DNA from: Lentilitoribacter sp039986595
GTDB lineage: Bacteria > Pseudomonadota > Alphaproteobacteria > Rhizobiales > Rhizobiaceae
DNA length: 64,000 bases
Direction of reading: 5' to 3'
Assembly (NCBI GenBank): GCA_039986595.1
Contig: JBDWQJ010000002.1
Coordinates: 169,519-233,518 of the forward strand
Positions 53,120 through 61,512 of the stretch are shown one piece after another. Within the stretch, counting starts at the first letter, position 1. The number at the start of each line of letters is the position of its first letter. The position numbers and the translations under genes were made by a program. Under the pieces are notes generated by a model that was not told the origin of the DNA, did no database searches, and worked only from the letters and a program-made list of their open reading frames with translations.

Positions 53120-53506
53120 TTACTCTTCAGCAGGTGCTTCCGCAGCAGCAGCGGCTTCAGCAGCAGCTTCTTCAGCTTTCGCAGCAGCTTCATCAACACG
53201 CTCTTGTGCTTTTTTACCCAATTTAGCTTTATTTGGGTTGTTGCGTGCTTCACGCTTTAAAAGACCAGCTTCATCTAGGAAACGGTGAACACGATCAGTT
53301 GGCTGTGCGCCGCTTTCAAGCCAGAACTTAACGCGCTCTTCATTCAAACCAACACGGTTTTCATTGTCCTTGCCCAACATTGGGTTCCAGTGACCGATTT
53401 GCTCGATGAAGCGACCATCACGTGGTGAACGCACGTCAGCAACAACGATGTGATAATAAGGACGCTTTTTTGAGCCGCCACGGGCCAAACGAATTTTAGT
53501 AGCCAT
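53120..53506 (-). CDS. rpsP: 30S ribosomal protein S16
   Basis: A 128-residue protein starting MATKIRLARGGSKKRPYYHIVVADVRSPRDGRFIEQIG, the S16 signature. The ATG at 53506 has AAGGA eight bases upstream; the longer frame to 53539 is rejected. The core ends near residue 85 and is followed by an Ala/Glu-rich tail of about 40 residues, usual in Rhizobiales. Confidence 0.97.
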   Translation of the reverse strand: MATKIRLARGGSKKRPYYHIVVADVRSPRDGRFIEQIGHWNPMLGKDNENRVGLNEERVKFWLESGAQPTDRVHRFLDEAGLLKREARNNPNKAKLGKKAQERVDEAAAKAEEAAAEAAAAAEAPAEE

Positions 53507-53571
53507 TTTAATTTCCTTTTCTAATGACGTTTGATGCAAAATTTATGCATCGGATAGTATTGTCGCGAAGG

Positions 53572-53862
53572 TTATCCTCGCGCCTGTTTGTGATGCTGAA
53601 TGACTTCCTTGATAATAAATTCAAGAAACTTTTCAGCAAAATCGGGGTCAAGGTTCGAACGTTCTGCCAAACGTCTCAACCGTTCGATTTGTTCACCCTC
53701 TCTCTTTGGATCAGAGGGAGGGAATTCGTGATTTGCTTTTAGTTTGCCCACTTCTTTGGTGACGCGGAAACGTTCAGCCAAAATGTGCACAAGTGCTGCA
53801 TCAAAATTATCAATAGATGCGCGCAACTCTAAAAGTTGGTCCATTGGAGATTGTTCGCTCAT
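53572..53862 (-). CDS. AroQ-type chorismate mutase
   Basis: A 96-residue helical protein (MDQLLELRASIDNFDAALVHILAERFRVTKEVGKLKANHEFPPSDPKREGEQIERLRRLAERSNLDPDFAEKFLEFIIKEVIQHHK), with the catalytic arginine, the GKLKA lysine and the DPKRE segment of AroQ. The ATG at 53862 overlaps the GNAT stop (ATGA), so the long frame to 53913 is rejected. I recall a chorismate mutase between ffh and rpsP as common in Rhizobiales, so this is probably the ancestral housekeeping copy, with the one at 37.8 kb as a second. Confidence 0.88.
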   Translation of the reverse strand: MSEQSPMDQLLELRASIDNFDAALVHILAERFRVTKEVGKLKANHEFPPSDPKREGEQIERLRRLAERSNLDPDFAEKFLEFIIKEVIQHHKQARG

Positions 53863-54401
53863 GAGTACCTCGCTAGGAATTCTTCTTTCGGCAAGTGACG
53901 CCAGATATCGCACGGCTTATCGTTGATCACTGCGTTTTGTTGTTCATTAAATGCGCCTAATTTTTTGGCCAAATTTTGCGACGCCGGGTTCTTCTCATCG
54001 ATCAGGCTAATTGCTGTTGCCCAACCCAATTGCTCATAGGCAAATTTGAGCGATGCCTTTGCCGCCTCAAACCCATAGCCTTTGCCTTGGGCAGATTTTA
54101 AAAAACCATATCCAATTTCATTATCCGGCCAGCCTTCAGGACGCCAAGGTCCGCAAAATCCAACAGTGTTTCCCGAAGTTTTTTCTTCAACACAAAACAG
54201 ACCAAATCCGCGCAGAACCCAATGGCCTAAAATACCGGTTAAAACCCGCCAAGCTTGATAGGCTGGCATTTGCCCACCAATAAATCGCGCAGTTTCCTCA
54301 TCACCAAATATTTCGGCCATAAAGCCAAAATCACGCTCTTCAAACCCGCGCAAAACAAGGCGCTCGGTCGCAAGAGATGGTATGTTGAGGGCGTGGCTCA
54401 T
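53859..54401 (-). CDS. GNAT family N-acetyltransferase
   Basis: A 180-residue acetyltransferase of the RimJ/RimL-like type (ATERLVLRGFEERDFGFMAEIFGDEETARFIGG; EIGYGFLKSAQGKGYGFEAAKASLKFAYEQLGWATAISLIDEKNPASQNLAKKLGAF). The acetyl-CoA loop is QGKGYG. The acceptor, a protein N-terminus or small molecule, is unknown. It starts two bases after ffh and overlaps the chorismate mutase by four bases, so all three are co-transcribed. Confidence 0.88.
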   Translation of the reverse strand: MSHALNIPSLATERLVLRGFEERDFGFMAEIFGDEETARFIGGQMPAYQAWRVLTGILGHWVLRGFGLFCVEEKTSGNTVGFCGPWRPEGWPDNEIGYGFLKSAQGKGYGFEAAKASLKFAYEQLGWATAISLIDEKNPASQNLAKKLGAFNEQQNAVINDKPCDIWRHLPKEEFLARYS

Positions 54402-54403
54402 AA

Positions 54404-55957
54404 TTACTTTTTACCTTTTGGCAAACCAGGAAAACCCGGAAGCCCTCCGCCGCCTAGGCCTGGCAATCCACCACCCGCGCCACCACCACCAAGACCCGCA
54501 GCTTTAGCTTGCTTTTGCAGCTCTTCAATTTGTTTAGGATCCATATTCGATAAATCAGGCATTCCGCCCATACCACCAGGCATTCCGCCACCCATTCCGG
54601 GCATACCCATTTTGCCACCCATGGCGCCAAGTGCTTGCTTCATCATGCCGCCACCTTTTTTGCCGCCCATAGCTTTCATCATGTCGCCCATCTGACGATG
54701 CATTTTGATAAGCTTGTTGATGTCAGCGGCTGTGGTGCCTGAACCTGCAGCAATGCGTTTCTTACGGGAATTTTTCAAAAGCTCCGGATTGGTGCGTTCT
54801 TTCTTCGTCATGGACGAGATAATCGCGATCTGACGGTCAAAGATTTTATCATCAAGACCAGCAGCAGCCATCTGATTTTTCATTTTGCCCATACCAGGCA
54901 TCATGCCCATAATGCCGCCCATACCACCCATCGATTTCATCTGCCCAAGCTGCTCAGCAAGATCGTTCATATCGAACTTTCCGGCTTTCATGCGCTTGGC
55001 CATATTGGCAGCTTTTTCAGCGTCGATCGTTTCCGCAGCTTTTTCAACAAGGGAAACAATGTCACCCATGCCCAAAATGCGATCGGCAATCCGTTTTGGA
55101 TGGAACTCTTCAAGAGCATCCATCTTCTCGCCAACACCAATCAGTTTAATTGGCTTACCTGTAACAGCGCGCATTGAGAGGGCGGCACCACCACGGCCAT
55201 CACCGTCCATACGGGTTAAAACAAGACCCGTAATACCAACGCGATCATCAAAATTACGCGCTAAGTTCACCGCATCCTGACCGGTTAAAGAATCGGCAAC
55301 AAGAAGAATTTCATGTGGATTGGCTTTGGTTTTAATGTCCGCCATTTCCTGCATCAATGGCTCATCAATGCTGGTGCGGCCGGCGGTATCTAAAATAACC
55401 ACATCATGGCCACCAAGCTTAGCAGCTTGCACGGCACGCGCTGCAATATCAGTTGGTGATTGACCTTCGATAATCGGCAATGTGTCCGTATCGGTCTGTT
55501 CACCCAATTGGCGCAATTGCTCTTGCGCTGCCGGACGGCGCGTATCAAGAGAAGCCATCAAAACTTTTTTGCGGTCACGAGATGCTAAACGCGCAGCGAT
55601 CTTACCAGATGTCGTTGTTTTACCAGAACCTTGAAGACCTACCATCATAATAACAACAGGTGCTGGTGCATTTAGATCAATCGACACACCTTCTGAACCG
55701 AGCATTTCAACCAGTTCATCATGGACGATTTTAACAACCATCTGACCGGGCTTAATGGATTTTAAAATCTCAGCACCAACAGACTTTTCGCGAACTTTTT
55801 CAGTAAAATCACGGACAACTTCTAAGGCCACATCAGCTTCTAGCAAAGCACGACGCACCTCACGCAATGCAGCAGACACATCTTTATCAGATAGTGCACC
55901 TCTGCCCGTAAGGCCGTTTAAAATGGAACCCAAGCGGTCCTGAAGATTATCAAACAT
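54404..55957 (-). CDS. ffh: Signal recognition particle protein Ffh
   Basis: A 517-residue SRP GTPase that binds 4.5S RNA and signal sequences and delivers ribosomes to FtsY. The N domain contains ALREVRRALLEADVALEVV. G1 is GLQGSGKTTT (107-116), followed by ASLDTRRPAAQEQL, VILDTAGRTSIDEPLM and LTRMDGDGRGGAALS. The M domain has methionine-rich helices, and the last 80 residues are Gly/Met/Pro-rich, ending in LPGLGGGGLPGFPGLPKGKK. The length is slightly above the E. coli form. Its 5' side holds a structured region that could be a separate RNA. Confidence 0.97.
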   Translation of the reverse strand: MFDNLQDRLGSILNGLTGRGALSDKDVSAALREVRRALLEADVALEVVRDFTEKVREKSVGAEILKSIKPGQMVVKIVHDELVEMLGSEGVSIDLNAPAPVVIMMVGLQGSGKTTTSGKIAARLASRDRKKVLMASLDTRRPAAQEQLRQLGEQTDTDTLPIIEGQSPTDIAARAVQAAKLGGHDVVILDTAGRTSIDEPLMQEMADIKTKANPHEILLVADSLTGQDAVNLARNFDDRVGITGLVLTRMDGDGRGGAALSMRAVTGKPIKLIGVGEKMDALEEFHPKRIADRILGMGDIVSLVEKAAETIDAEKAANMAKRMKAGKFDMNDLAEQLGQMKSMGGMGGIMGMMPGMGKMKNQMAAAGLDDKIFDRQIAIISSMTKKERTNPELLKNSRKKRIAAGSGTTAADINKLIKMHRQMGDMMKAMGGKKGGGMMKQALGAMGGKMGMPGMGGGMPGGMGGMPDLSNMDPKQIEELQKQAKAAGLGGGGAGGGLPGLGGGGLPGFPGLPKGKK

Positions 55958-56311
55958 CTGCTTTATCGTCCTTTTTTCCGTAAAACCCTTAGTGATCTTA
56001 CAAAGAAAATCGTCATCCTTGGCAGGAATTTCAACATTTAAGCCAGACTTTGATCAAATCAATGACCAAAGCCAAAACGCACCCGAGGGCGCAACGCGCT
56101 GTCGGATGTGAACCTATCGGGATCTCTTTATACCTTTTCGGGTCCCGTTCGGTGGCTTAGAGTTAAAACTCGTAGCTTTGAGATATGTAAAGCGGCTTAA
56201 ACAGCAATTGTATGAATATGTCAAGTTTATCGAGGTTTCTGGCGCATAAATGTCACCCAATATGACAGGTATCGATTTGAAATACTATTAGCGCCACCCT
56301 ATTTGAAGAGC
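55958..56311. other. 354-bp gap between ffh and the MBL-fold gene
   Basis: The gap separates divergent genes. It holds the probable ffh promoter with a perfect -35 box (TTGACA on the minus strand at 56219-56224) and a region with several nested pairings at about 56070-56160, described as a candidate RNA. No 4.5S RNA signature (GGAAG tetraloop helix) was found, so ffs is elsewhere. Confidence 0.6.
56073..56189 (-). ncRNA. Candidate structured RNA or long leader upstream of ffh
   Basis: The minus strand has TTGACA-N17-TTTAAG (56224 to 56196), predicting a start near 56189. Downstream, AAGCCA and TGGCTT could close a multibranch fold. Inside it are GAACGGGA...TCCC...GTTC and a nested CCGA-GCGC-GTT-GCGC-TCGG hairpin. 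A GCGCC...GGTGC stem followed by TTTT could terminate it. This could be an independent small RNA, a 5' leader of ffh or chance. I do not recognise a named family. Confidence 0.35.
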
Positions 56312-57307
56312 ATGAGCAAAAACCCCTATTACCAAGGCCCTGTGTCTGATCACTTTGACGGCACTTATTTTTTCAACCCAGATGGCAATCCACCCGGTAG
56401 TTTCAAAGATCTATTGAAATGGCGATTTGTTGATAAAACCAATAAAACTTGGCCAGATGAACATGAAAGCCCGTTTGAACAGGCAAAACCAGATGTCGCC
56501 CTTGCTCAAGATGCCATGCGGCTCACGATGGTCGGTCACGCGACATTTTTAATCCAAACCGGTGGGCTCAATATTTTAACCGATCCTGTTTGGTCAGCCA
56601 GAACCAGCCCCTTTTCGTTCATTGGCCCCAAGCGACGCAATGTTCCGGGTATCGCGATGGATGACCTTCCAAAGATTGATGTGATCTTGCTCACGCATAA
56701 TCATTATGATCACTTAGATTTAGCAACACTAAAGAGGCTTCACCAAAAGTTCGATCCACTTCTTATCACCCCGCTTGGCAATGACACTATCGTACGTAAA
56801 GCGGTTCCCAAGATGAACATTCAAACAGGTGATTGGGGTGACATTGCAGAATTTGCCAGCGTCAAATTTCATTTCGAATCCTGCCATCATTGGTCAGCGC
56901 GCGGCATGAACGACCGCTGCATGGCGCTGTGGTCTGCATTTGTGATCGAGGGCCTTGCAGGCAAGCTCTATCACATTGGTGATACTGGTTTCCATGATGG
57001 CATCAACTATCGGTCGGCAAGCGAAAAACATGGTGAATTTCGCGCAAGTATTCTTCCCATCGGGGCATACGAACCACGTTGGTTTATGCAGCATCAACAT
57101 CAAAACCCGACAGAAGCTGTTGAGGGCTTTAAGCTCAGCAAATCAAAATATGCAGCCGGCCATCATTTCGGCACGTTCAAACTCACCAATGAAGCTATTC
57201 ATGAACCTGTTGAACATTTATCAAGAGCATTAGAAAATAGCGCCATAGAGCCCGAACGTTTTAAACCCATGCGTCCGGGCGAAGTGTGGGATATACCAAA
57301 ATCCTAA
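56312..57307 (+). CDS. MBL-fold metallohydrolase (NAPE-PLD/UlaG-like)
   Basis: A 331-residue metallo-beta-lactamase-fold hydrolase. The metal-binding motif is THNHYDHLD (H129, H131, D133, H134), with GHATFLIQTGGLNILTDPVWSARTSPFSFIGPKRRNVPG upstream and YHIGDTGF and AAGHHFGTF later as further ligands. Its order and length resemble N-acylphosphatidylethanolamine phospholipase D-like bacterial proteins. No signal peptide is seen. The ATG at 56312 is preferred over a TTG three codons earlier. The lipid or sugar-phosphate substrate is unknown. Confidence 0.87.
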   Translation: MSKNPYYQGPVSDHFDGTYFFNPDGNPPGSFKDLLKWRFVDKTNKTWPDEHESPFEQAKPDVALAQDAMRLTMVGHATFLIQTGGLNILTDPVWSARTSPFSFIGPKRRNVPGIAMDDLPKIDVILLTHNHYDHLDLATLKRLHQKFDPLLITPLGNDTIVRKAVPKMNIQTGDWGDIAEFASVKFHFESCHHWSARGMNDRCMALWSAFVIEGLAGKLYHIGDTGFHDGINYRSASEKHGEFRASILPIGAYEPRWFMQHQHQNPTEAVEGFKLSKSKYAAGHHFGTFKLTNEAIHEPVEHLSRALENSAIEPERFKPMRPGEVWDIPKS

Positions 57308-57322
57308 TACCGTAATGAACGC

Positions 57323-57772
57323 CTATATCGCGATTTCTGCAATTAACGTTCCGTCATCTCGGTCGCCTACAACGCGAAAACCGAATTTCGCGTAGAGCTT
57401 CTTCGCAGCCAGATTTTCGGGATGATAATAAATATCGATGAGCTTTGCACGCTTGTAAGACTTGATCTCGTCAATCACCAAACCCAGCGCGAGCGTGCCA
57501 ATACCCGTATTTTGATGTTTGTGATCGATCATAAACCGCCAAATCGTGCAATCATCCTCATCAAATTCGCCAACCTCACCAAATTGATACATAGCAAAGC
57601 CGACAACTTGCTTTCCAAAACAAATCGCACGAGGATGAAATAGCGGTGATAAAGTAGACTCAGCAATTGAAAAAACATTCGATGGCAGAATGTCTTTCTG
57701 GTCATCGCCAAGCGTTAAGCCAATGACCTGATCAAAGTTGTCTCGGGTGATTTTGCAAAGTGTAACGTTCAA
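57323..57772 (-). CDS. GNAT family N-acetyltransferase (SpeG/PaiA-like)
   Basis: A 149-residue GNAT whose opening NVTLCKITRDNFDQVIGLTLGDDQKDILPSNVFSIAES and FGKQVVGFAMYQ match the diamine/spermidine acetyltransferase-like group; the CoA-binding loop is HKHQNTGIGTLAL and the final KKLYAKFGFRVVGD is typical. No ATG exists at a sensible position. A TTG at 57772 begins the family-like N-terminus and has AGG eight bases upstream, while a TTG at 57808 would add 12 residues. A polyamine acceptor is likely but unproven. Confidence 0.85.
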   Translation of the reverse strand: MNVTLCKITRDNFDQVIGLTLGDDQKDILPSNVFSIAESTLSPLFHPRAICFGKQVVGFAMYQFGEVGEFDEDDCTIWRFMIDHKHQNTGIGTLALGLVIDEIKSYKRAKLIDIYYHPENLAAKKLYAKFGFRVVGDRDDGTLIAEIAI

Positions 57773-57990
57773 TTGTCTGACCTGATGTAATCCAACAAAT
57801 AATCTCAAACTTAGGTGCTCAATCAGCCTAACATCGATAAACTTGCAATGCGAGAGACGAAAAATGCGACATTTTTGGCTTTTTTTGTGAAAAAATATTG
57901 CAGTTGATTACAAAAACGATACACAACAAGTCGAACAAAATAAAAAGCGCGGATTAACAATCCCTATTGAAACCTGGAAAGAGTATAGTC

Positions 57991-59838
57991 TTGTCTAAAT
58001 CTAAACCTGTCACACTTGATGCACATCCTGGTCGTAATGCGCAAGCCATCGGCATTGCGCGCGAATTGGGTACTGATATTAACCTGATCCACAAGCCATC
58101 AGTCGGTGTGATTGGTACAAAAGGTGATAGCCAGTGTTATATGGGCGTGCAAGACAAAGTGGAAGCCATCCACCAGTGCCTTTTAGATAATATTGGCGAT
58201 GAAGAAGGTAAAATGGCGCTGCGTTTGGTGCAGCCAGAATATACCATCGCGACATCTGACGGCATTCGTAATGGTACGCGCGAAATGCGCTATTCGCTCA
58301 TCGGCCGCGAAGTGACCAATGACAGTGTTTGCGAGCATCTAAGCGCAACAGGACTTGGCGGCACAATTGCAGTTGTTGCTTGTGACAAGCCACCAGTTGG
58401 CACATTGTCAGGTATTTTAGAGCACAACCAACCAGCGATCATCATGTCAGATGGTTCCATTCGCCCTGGCACACACCCTGATACAAATGAACCGATTGAT
58501 ATCGTCTCCGCCTATCAAGTTGCAGGTCACGATGATGCAGATTACAAATTCAAAGTTTCATGCGCTGCATGCCCAGGCATTGGTAGCTGCGGCGGTATGT
58601 TCACTTACAACACAATGCAAACCTTCATCGGCACTGTCGGTATGCAGCCATTGCACATGGTCGCCCCTGCATCTGATGATCGCCGTCGGTATGAACAATT
58701 CCCAACGGAACTTGTTGGTCACTTGAAAAATTTGATCGGCAAACAAATTCGTCCACGTGACATCGTAACGCGCGATTCACTTCGCAATGCTTTGATTGTT
58801 GCGATGGCAGTGGGTGGTTCAACAAATGTGATCTTGCACATTCCTGAAATCGCACGTGCTGCAGGGTTTGAGCATTTCTGGCGCGATGTTATGACCCCAG
58901 ATGAGTTTAATCATCTTTCAAAACATGAAGTGCCTGTTCTAACAGATGCCCGTCCTTATGGCCGCTATTCAATGGTTGATATCGATGGTGTTGGTGGTGT
59001 TCAGGTCATCGTGCGTGAACTGCTAGAAGCTGGTCTTCTAAATGGTGATACGCTCACATGTACCGGCGAAACATTGGCGCAGCAGGTTGAACGCCTCAAC
59101 ACACCAAAAGCTGATGGTACGGTGATTTACCCAGCTGAAAAACCATATAAACCAACAGGTGGTTTGCGCCTCTTGGGTGGGAACTTGTCACCAGATTTTG
59201 GCGCTGTGCTTAAACTTGCTGGTGTTGAAGGCGGCCTTGAAGATAACCTGTTTAAAGGCAAAGCAAAAACTTTTGCAGGCGAGCAAGCACTACTTGATGA
59301 ACTTGAACAACGCCCAGAGCGTTTTGAAAACAATGACATTGTGATCGTTCGTTATGAAGGTCCAAGTGGCGCGCCTGGCATGCCTGAAATGCTAGATTCT
59401 ACATCGCGCATCACAACACTTTGCCGTGACAAAGGCATCGTTATCGCATTGATGACCGATGGCCGTTTCTCAGGTGGTTCTGTCGGTCTTGTGATTGGTC
59501 ACGTTGGTCCTGAAGCTGCTATTGGCGGCGCAATCGGGCTCGTGGAAGATGGTGATGAAATCATCATTGATCTAAATGATAATGTGCTTGATTGTATCCC
59601 ACTCAAAGACGATAAAATTTTGGCAGAGCGGACCACAAAATGGCAAAAAGAAGTCGACGATAACGGTGGCGTTCATCCAAATTGCGGTATCGCAGACACA
59701 CGTTTGCTTCAACGCATGCGCACATCAGCTGTTCCTGCTGTTCGTGGCGGCGGCATGCATCCAAATCGCCAAGTTTGGGTTCGCAACATGCGTTCAGCTG
59801 AACCAACAGGGTTTGAGCCGAAGAACAAACACCGCTAA
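57991..59838 (+). CDS. IlvD/Edd family dehydratase, divergent
   Basis: A 615-residue dehydratase of the IlvD/Edd family. Three cysteines suited to an Fe-S cluster are visible: C49 (GDSQCYMG), C131 (ACDKPPVG) and C194 or C200 (CAACPGIGSCGGMF). The GGSTNVILH, RYEGPSGAPGMPEM and TDGRFSGGSVGLVIGHVGPEA blocks are conserved. The N-terminus (MSKSKPVTLDAHPGRNAQAIGIARELG) and the C-terminus (RTSAVPAVRGGGMHPNRQVWVRNMRSAEPTG) differ clearly from canonical IlvD. The TTG at 57991 has GGAAAGAG upstream and is preferred over a TTG at 57967. The substrate may be dihydroxy-acids, phosphogluconate or another sugar acid. Confidence 0.8.
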   Translation: MSKSKPVTLDAHPGRNAQAIGIARELGTDINLIHKPSVGVIGTKGDSQCYMGVQDKVEAIHQCLLDNIGDEEGKMALRLVQPEYTIATSDGIRNGTREMRYSLIGREVTNDSVCEHLSATGLGGTIAVVACDKPPVGTLSGILEHNQPAIIMSDGSIRPGTHPDTNEPIDIVSAYQVAGHDDADYKFKVSCAACPGIGSCGGMFTYNTMQTFIGTVGMQPLHMVAPASDDRRRYEQFPTELVGHLKNLIGKQIRPRDIVTRDSLRNALIVAMAVGGSTNVILHIPEIARAAGFEHFWRDVMTPDEFNHLSKHEVPVLTDARPYGRYSMVDIDGVGGVQVIVRELLEAGLLNGDTLTCTGETLAQQVERLNTPKADGTVIYPAEKPYKPTGGLRLLGGNLSPDFGAVLKLAGVEGGLEDNLFKGKAKTFAGEQALLDELEQRPERFENNDIVIVRYEGPSGAPGMPEMLDSTSRITTLCRDKGIVIALMTDGRFSGGSVGLVIGHVGPEAAIGGAIGLVEDGDEIIIDLNDNVLDCIPLKDDKILAERTTKWQKEVDDNGGVHPNCGIADTRLLQRMRTSAVPAVRGGGMHPNRQVWVRNMRSAEPTGFEPKNKHR

Positions 59839-59860
59839 ATTCTATATACCAATTTATAAC

Positions 59861-59902
59861 GACCATGCGCATGGCTTAAAGGTCATGCGCATGGTCTTTT
59901 TA
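59861..59902 (+). terminator. Rho-independent terminator after the IlvD/Edd-family gene
   Basis: GACCATGCGCATG pairs with CATGCGCATGGTC (13 bp) around a 10-nt loop and is followed by T5. Each arm contains the self-complementary CATGCGCATG, so alternative pairings are possible. Confidence 0.9.
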
Positions 59903-59961
59903 TTTGAACTAGGAAATTCATTGACCCAACACTATATTGGGGACCTAAATGGATAAAAGAC

Positions 59962-60837
59962 ATGACTGAACAAACACCTTTTGCCAAAATGAATGGCGCT
60001 GGCAATGAGATTTTAGTGGTCGATATGCGTGGGCGATCTGCGCCTATCACGCCGCAGGCTGCGATAAATTTAGCCCAAAATGAAGCCACAAAGTTTGATC
60101 AGATCATGGCGATCCATGACCCGCGTGTTGATGGTACCGATGCTTATGTGATGATCTTAAATTCAGATGGATCAGAAGCACAAGCTTGCGGTAATGGCAC
60201 ACGTTGTGTGGTGCAAGCCCTTTCAGCTGAAACAGGAAAAGACGCCTTCACCTTTCAGACACTTGCGGGCATTCTCACCGCAAAAGAACATGAAACAGGG
60301 CTGATATCTGTTGATATGGGTGAGCCGGAATTTGATTGGGACAAAGTACCCTTAGAAGAAGAGTTCGTCGATACGCGCAAAATCGAACTGCAAATTGGCC
60401 CAATAGATGACCCGATCCTGCATTCGCCATCTGTCATGTCGATGGGCAATCCGCATGCAATCTTTTGGGTAGATCAGGATGTTTGGTCCTATGATCTGGC
60501 AAAATTTGGTCCGCTATTGGAAAACCATCCGATTTTCCCCGAACGCGCCAATATTTCCATCGCGCAATTAACGGGTGACGATCAAATGGAAATGCGCACC
60601 TGGGAACGTGGTGCTGGCCTCACGCTCGCCTGCGGGTCGGGCGCATGTGCTGTTGCCGTAAGCGCAGCGCGTACAGAACGCACTGGGCGCAATGTGTCAC
60701 TGAAAGTCCCAAGCGGCGCAGAGCTTTCTATTGAATGGAAAGATAATAATCATGTCGTTATGACAGGCCCAGCTGAATGGGAATGGTCAGGTACTCTCAA
60801 TCCCGAAACAGGTGATTGGGTTCGGGATCAGGATTAG
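59962..60837 (+). CDS. dapF: Diaminopimelate epimerase
   Basis: A 291-residue cofactor-independent epimerase of lysine and peptidoglycan synthesis. The two catalytic thiols are C76 (ACGNGTRC) and C224 (LACGSGAC). FAKMNGAGNEILVVD opens the protein and MGNPHAIFWV lies between the halves. It heads the dapF-(two secreted genes)-mtaB-ftsY neighbourhood known in Rhizobiales, although the inserted genes run on the other strand. Confidence 0.96.
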   Translation: MTEQTPFAKMNGAGNEILVVDMRGRSAPITPQAAINLAQNEATKFDQIMAIHDPRVDGTDAYVMILNSDGSEAQACGNGTRCVVQALSAETGKDAFTFQTLAGILTAKEHETGLISVDMGEPEFDWDKVPLEEEFVDTRKIELQIGPIDDPILHSPSVMSMGNPHAIFWVDQDVWSYDLAKFGPLLENHPIFPERANISIAQLTGDDQMEMRTWERGAGLTLACGSGACAVAVSAARTERTGRNVSLKVPSGAELSIEWKDNNHVVMTGPAEWEWSGTLNPETGDWVRDQD

Positions 60838-60852
60838 ATCTCAATTACCTCA

Positions 60853-61512
60853 CTAAGGACACTGCTGCATAATGCCGGGGATTGGTCCGCCAGCTGCGCA
60901 AATTGTGCCGCCCCATGCGTAAGCTTCTGACACAAAACCATTGCGTCCACGGTTATATTCGACCTTAAACCAGTCAAAGCCTTGATAATTATTGCCCATA
61001 TTTTCAACGATATAAATCTCTTCGTATAGTCCAAGCTTTTGCAATCGGCGACCATTAGGTGATGGCTGTTCACGAATGATGCTTTCATACGCAACGCCAT
61101 CCGATAATCCATAGCTTTCACTATTGATGATCTCTGCCTGCTGATCATTGGATTGGCTGGCAAATTCGCAATTGATCAAAAGCCCGCTTTTAAGTTCAAT
61201 TTCAGCGCCATATGCTGAGATATATATCGACAATTGATCATTGGCGTAAGTTGTTACATCGCCTTCATCGCTGACATAAGGCACTTGTTCGGATGGATCT
61301 TGATATCCTTCCAACGCCACCGAATTATCAAACACATATAGGTTTTCGCCAAGCGAATACCCATCGCGTTGCAAAAACGTACCTGGTGGAATTCGGCAAT
61401 TAAAAGTTGGTTCAGGAGATGCAAATGCGGTCACATTTGAGAGCCATAACGAGCCGATAACGGCAACAAACCCAATGGCTGCTTTCGTAGATAATTGGCG
61501 TAATTTTAACAT
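60853..61512 (-). CDS. Secreted SH3-like domain protein, tandem paralogue B
   Basis: A 219-residue protein with an N-terminal signal or anchor (AAIGFVAVIGSLWLSNVTAFA) and a mature part in two halves. The first opens FNCRIPPGTFLQRDGYSLGENLYVFDNSVALEGYQDPSEQ. The second, SYGLSDGVAYESIIREQPSPNGRRLQKLGLYEEIYIVENMGNNYQGFDWFKVEY, resembles a bacterial SH3 fold and ends in a GFV...WGGTIC motif. It is a paralogue of the preceding gene, whose stop it overlaps by seven bases. Such domains often bind cell-wall or secreted partners. Function unknown. Confidence 0.75.
   Translation of the reverse strand: MLKLRQLSTKAAIGFVAVIGSLWLSNVTAFASPEPTFNCRIPPGTFLQRDGYSLGENLYVFDNSVALEGYQDPSEQVPYVSDEGDVTTYANDQLSIYISAYGAEIELKSGLLINCEFASQSNDQQAEIINSESYGLSDGVAYESIIREQPSPNGRRLQKLGLYEEIYIVENMGNNYQGFDWFKVEYNRGRNGFVSEAYAWGGTICAAGGPIPGIMQQCP

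Noticed and set aside
54255..54695. Proline-rich 146-residue plus frame
   Set aside because: Antisense to the Gly/Met/Pro-rich tail of Ffh and the GNAT start; its composition is explained by the opposite strand.
55958..56311. 4.5S RNA (ffs) next to ffh
   Set aside because: No GGAAG-type tetraloop helix or SRP Alu-free hairpin was found; the pairing seen there does not match the SRP RNA form.
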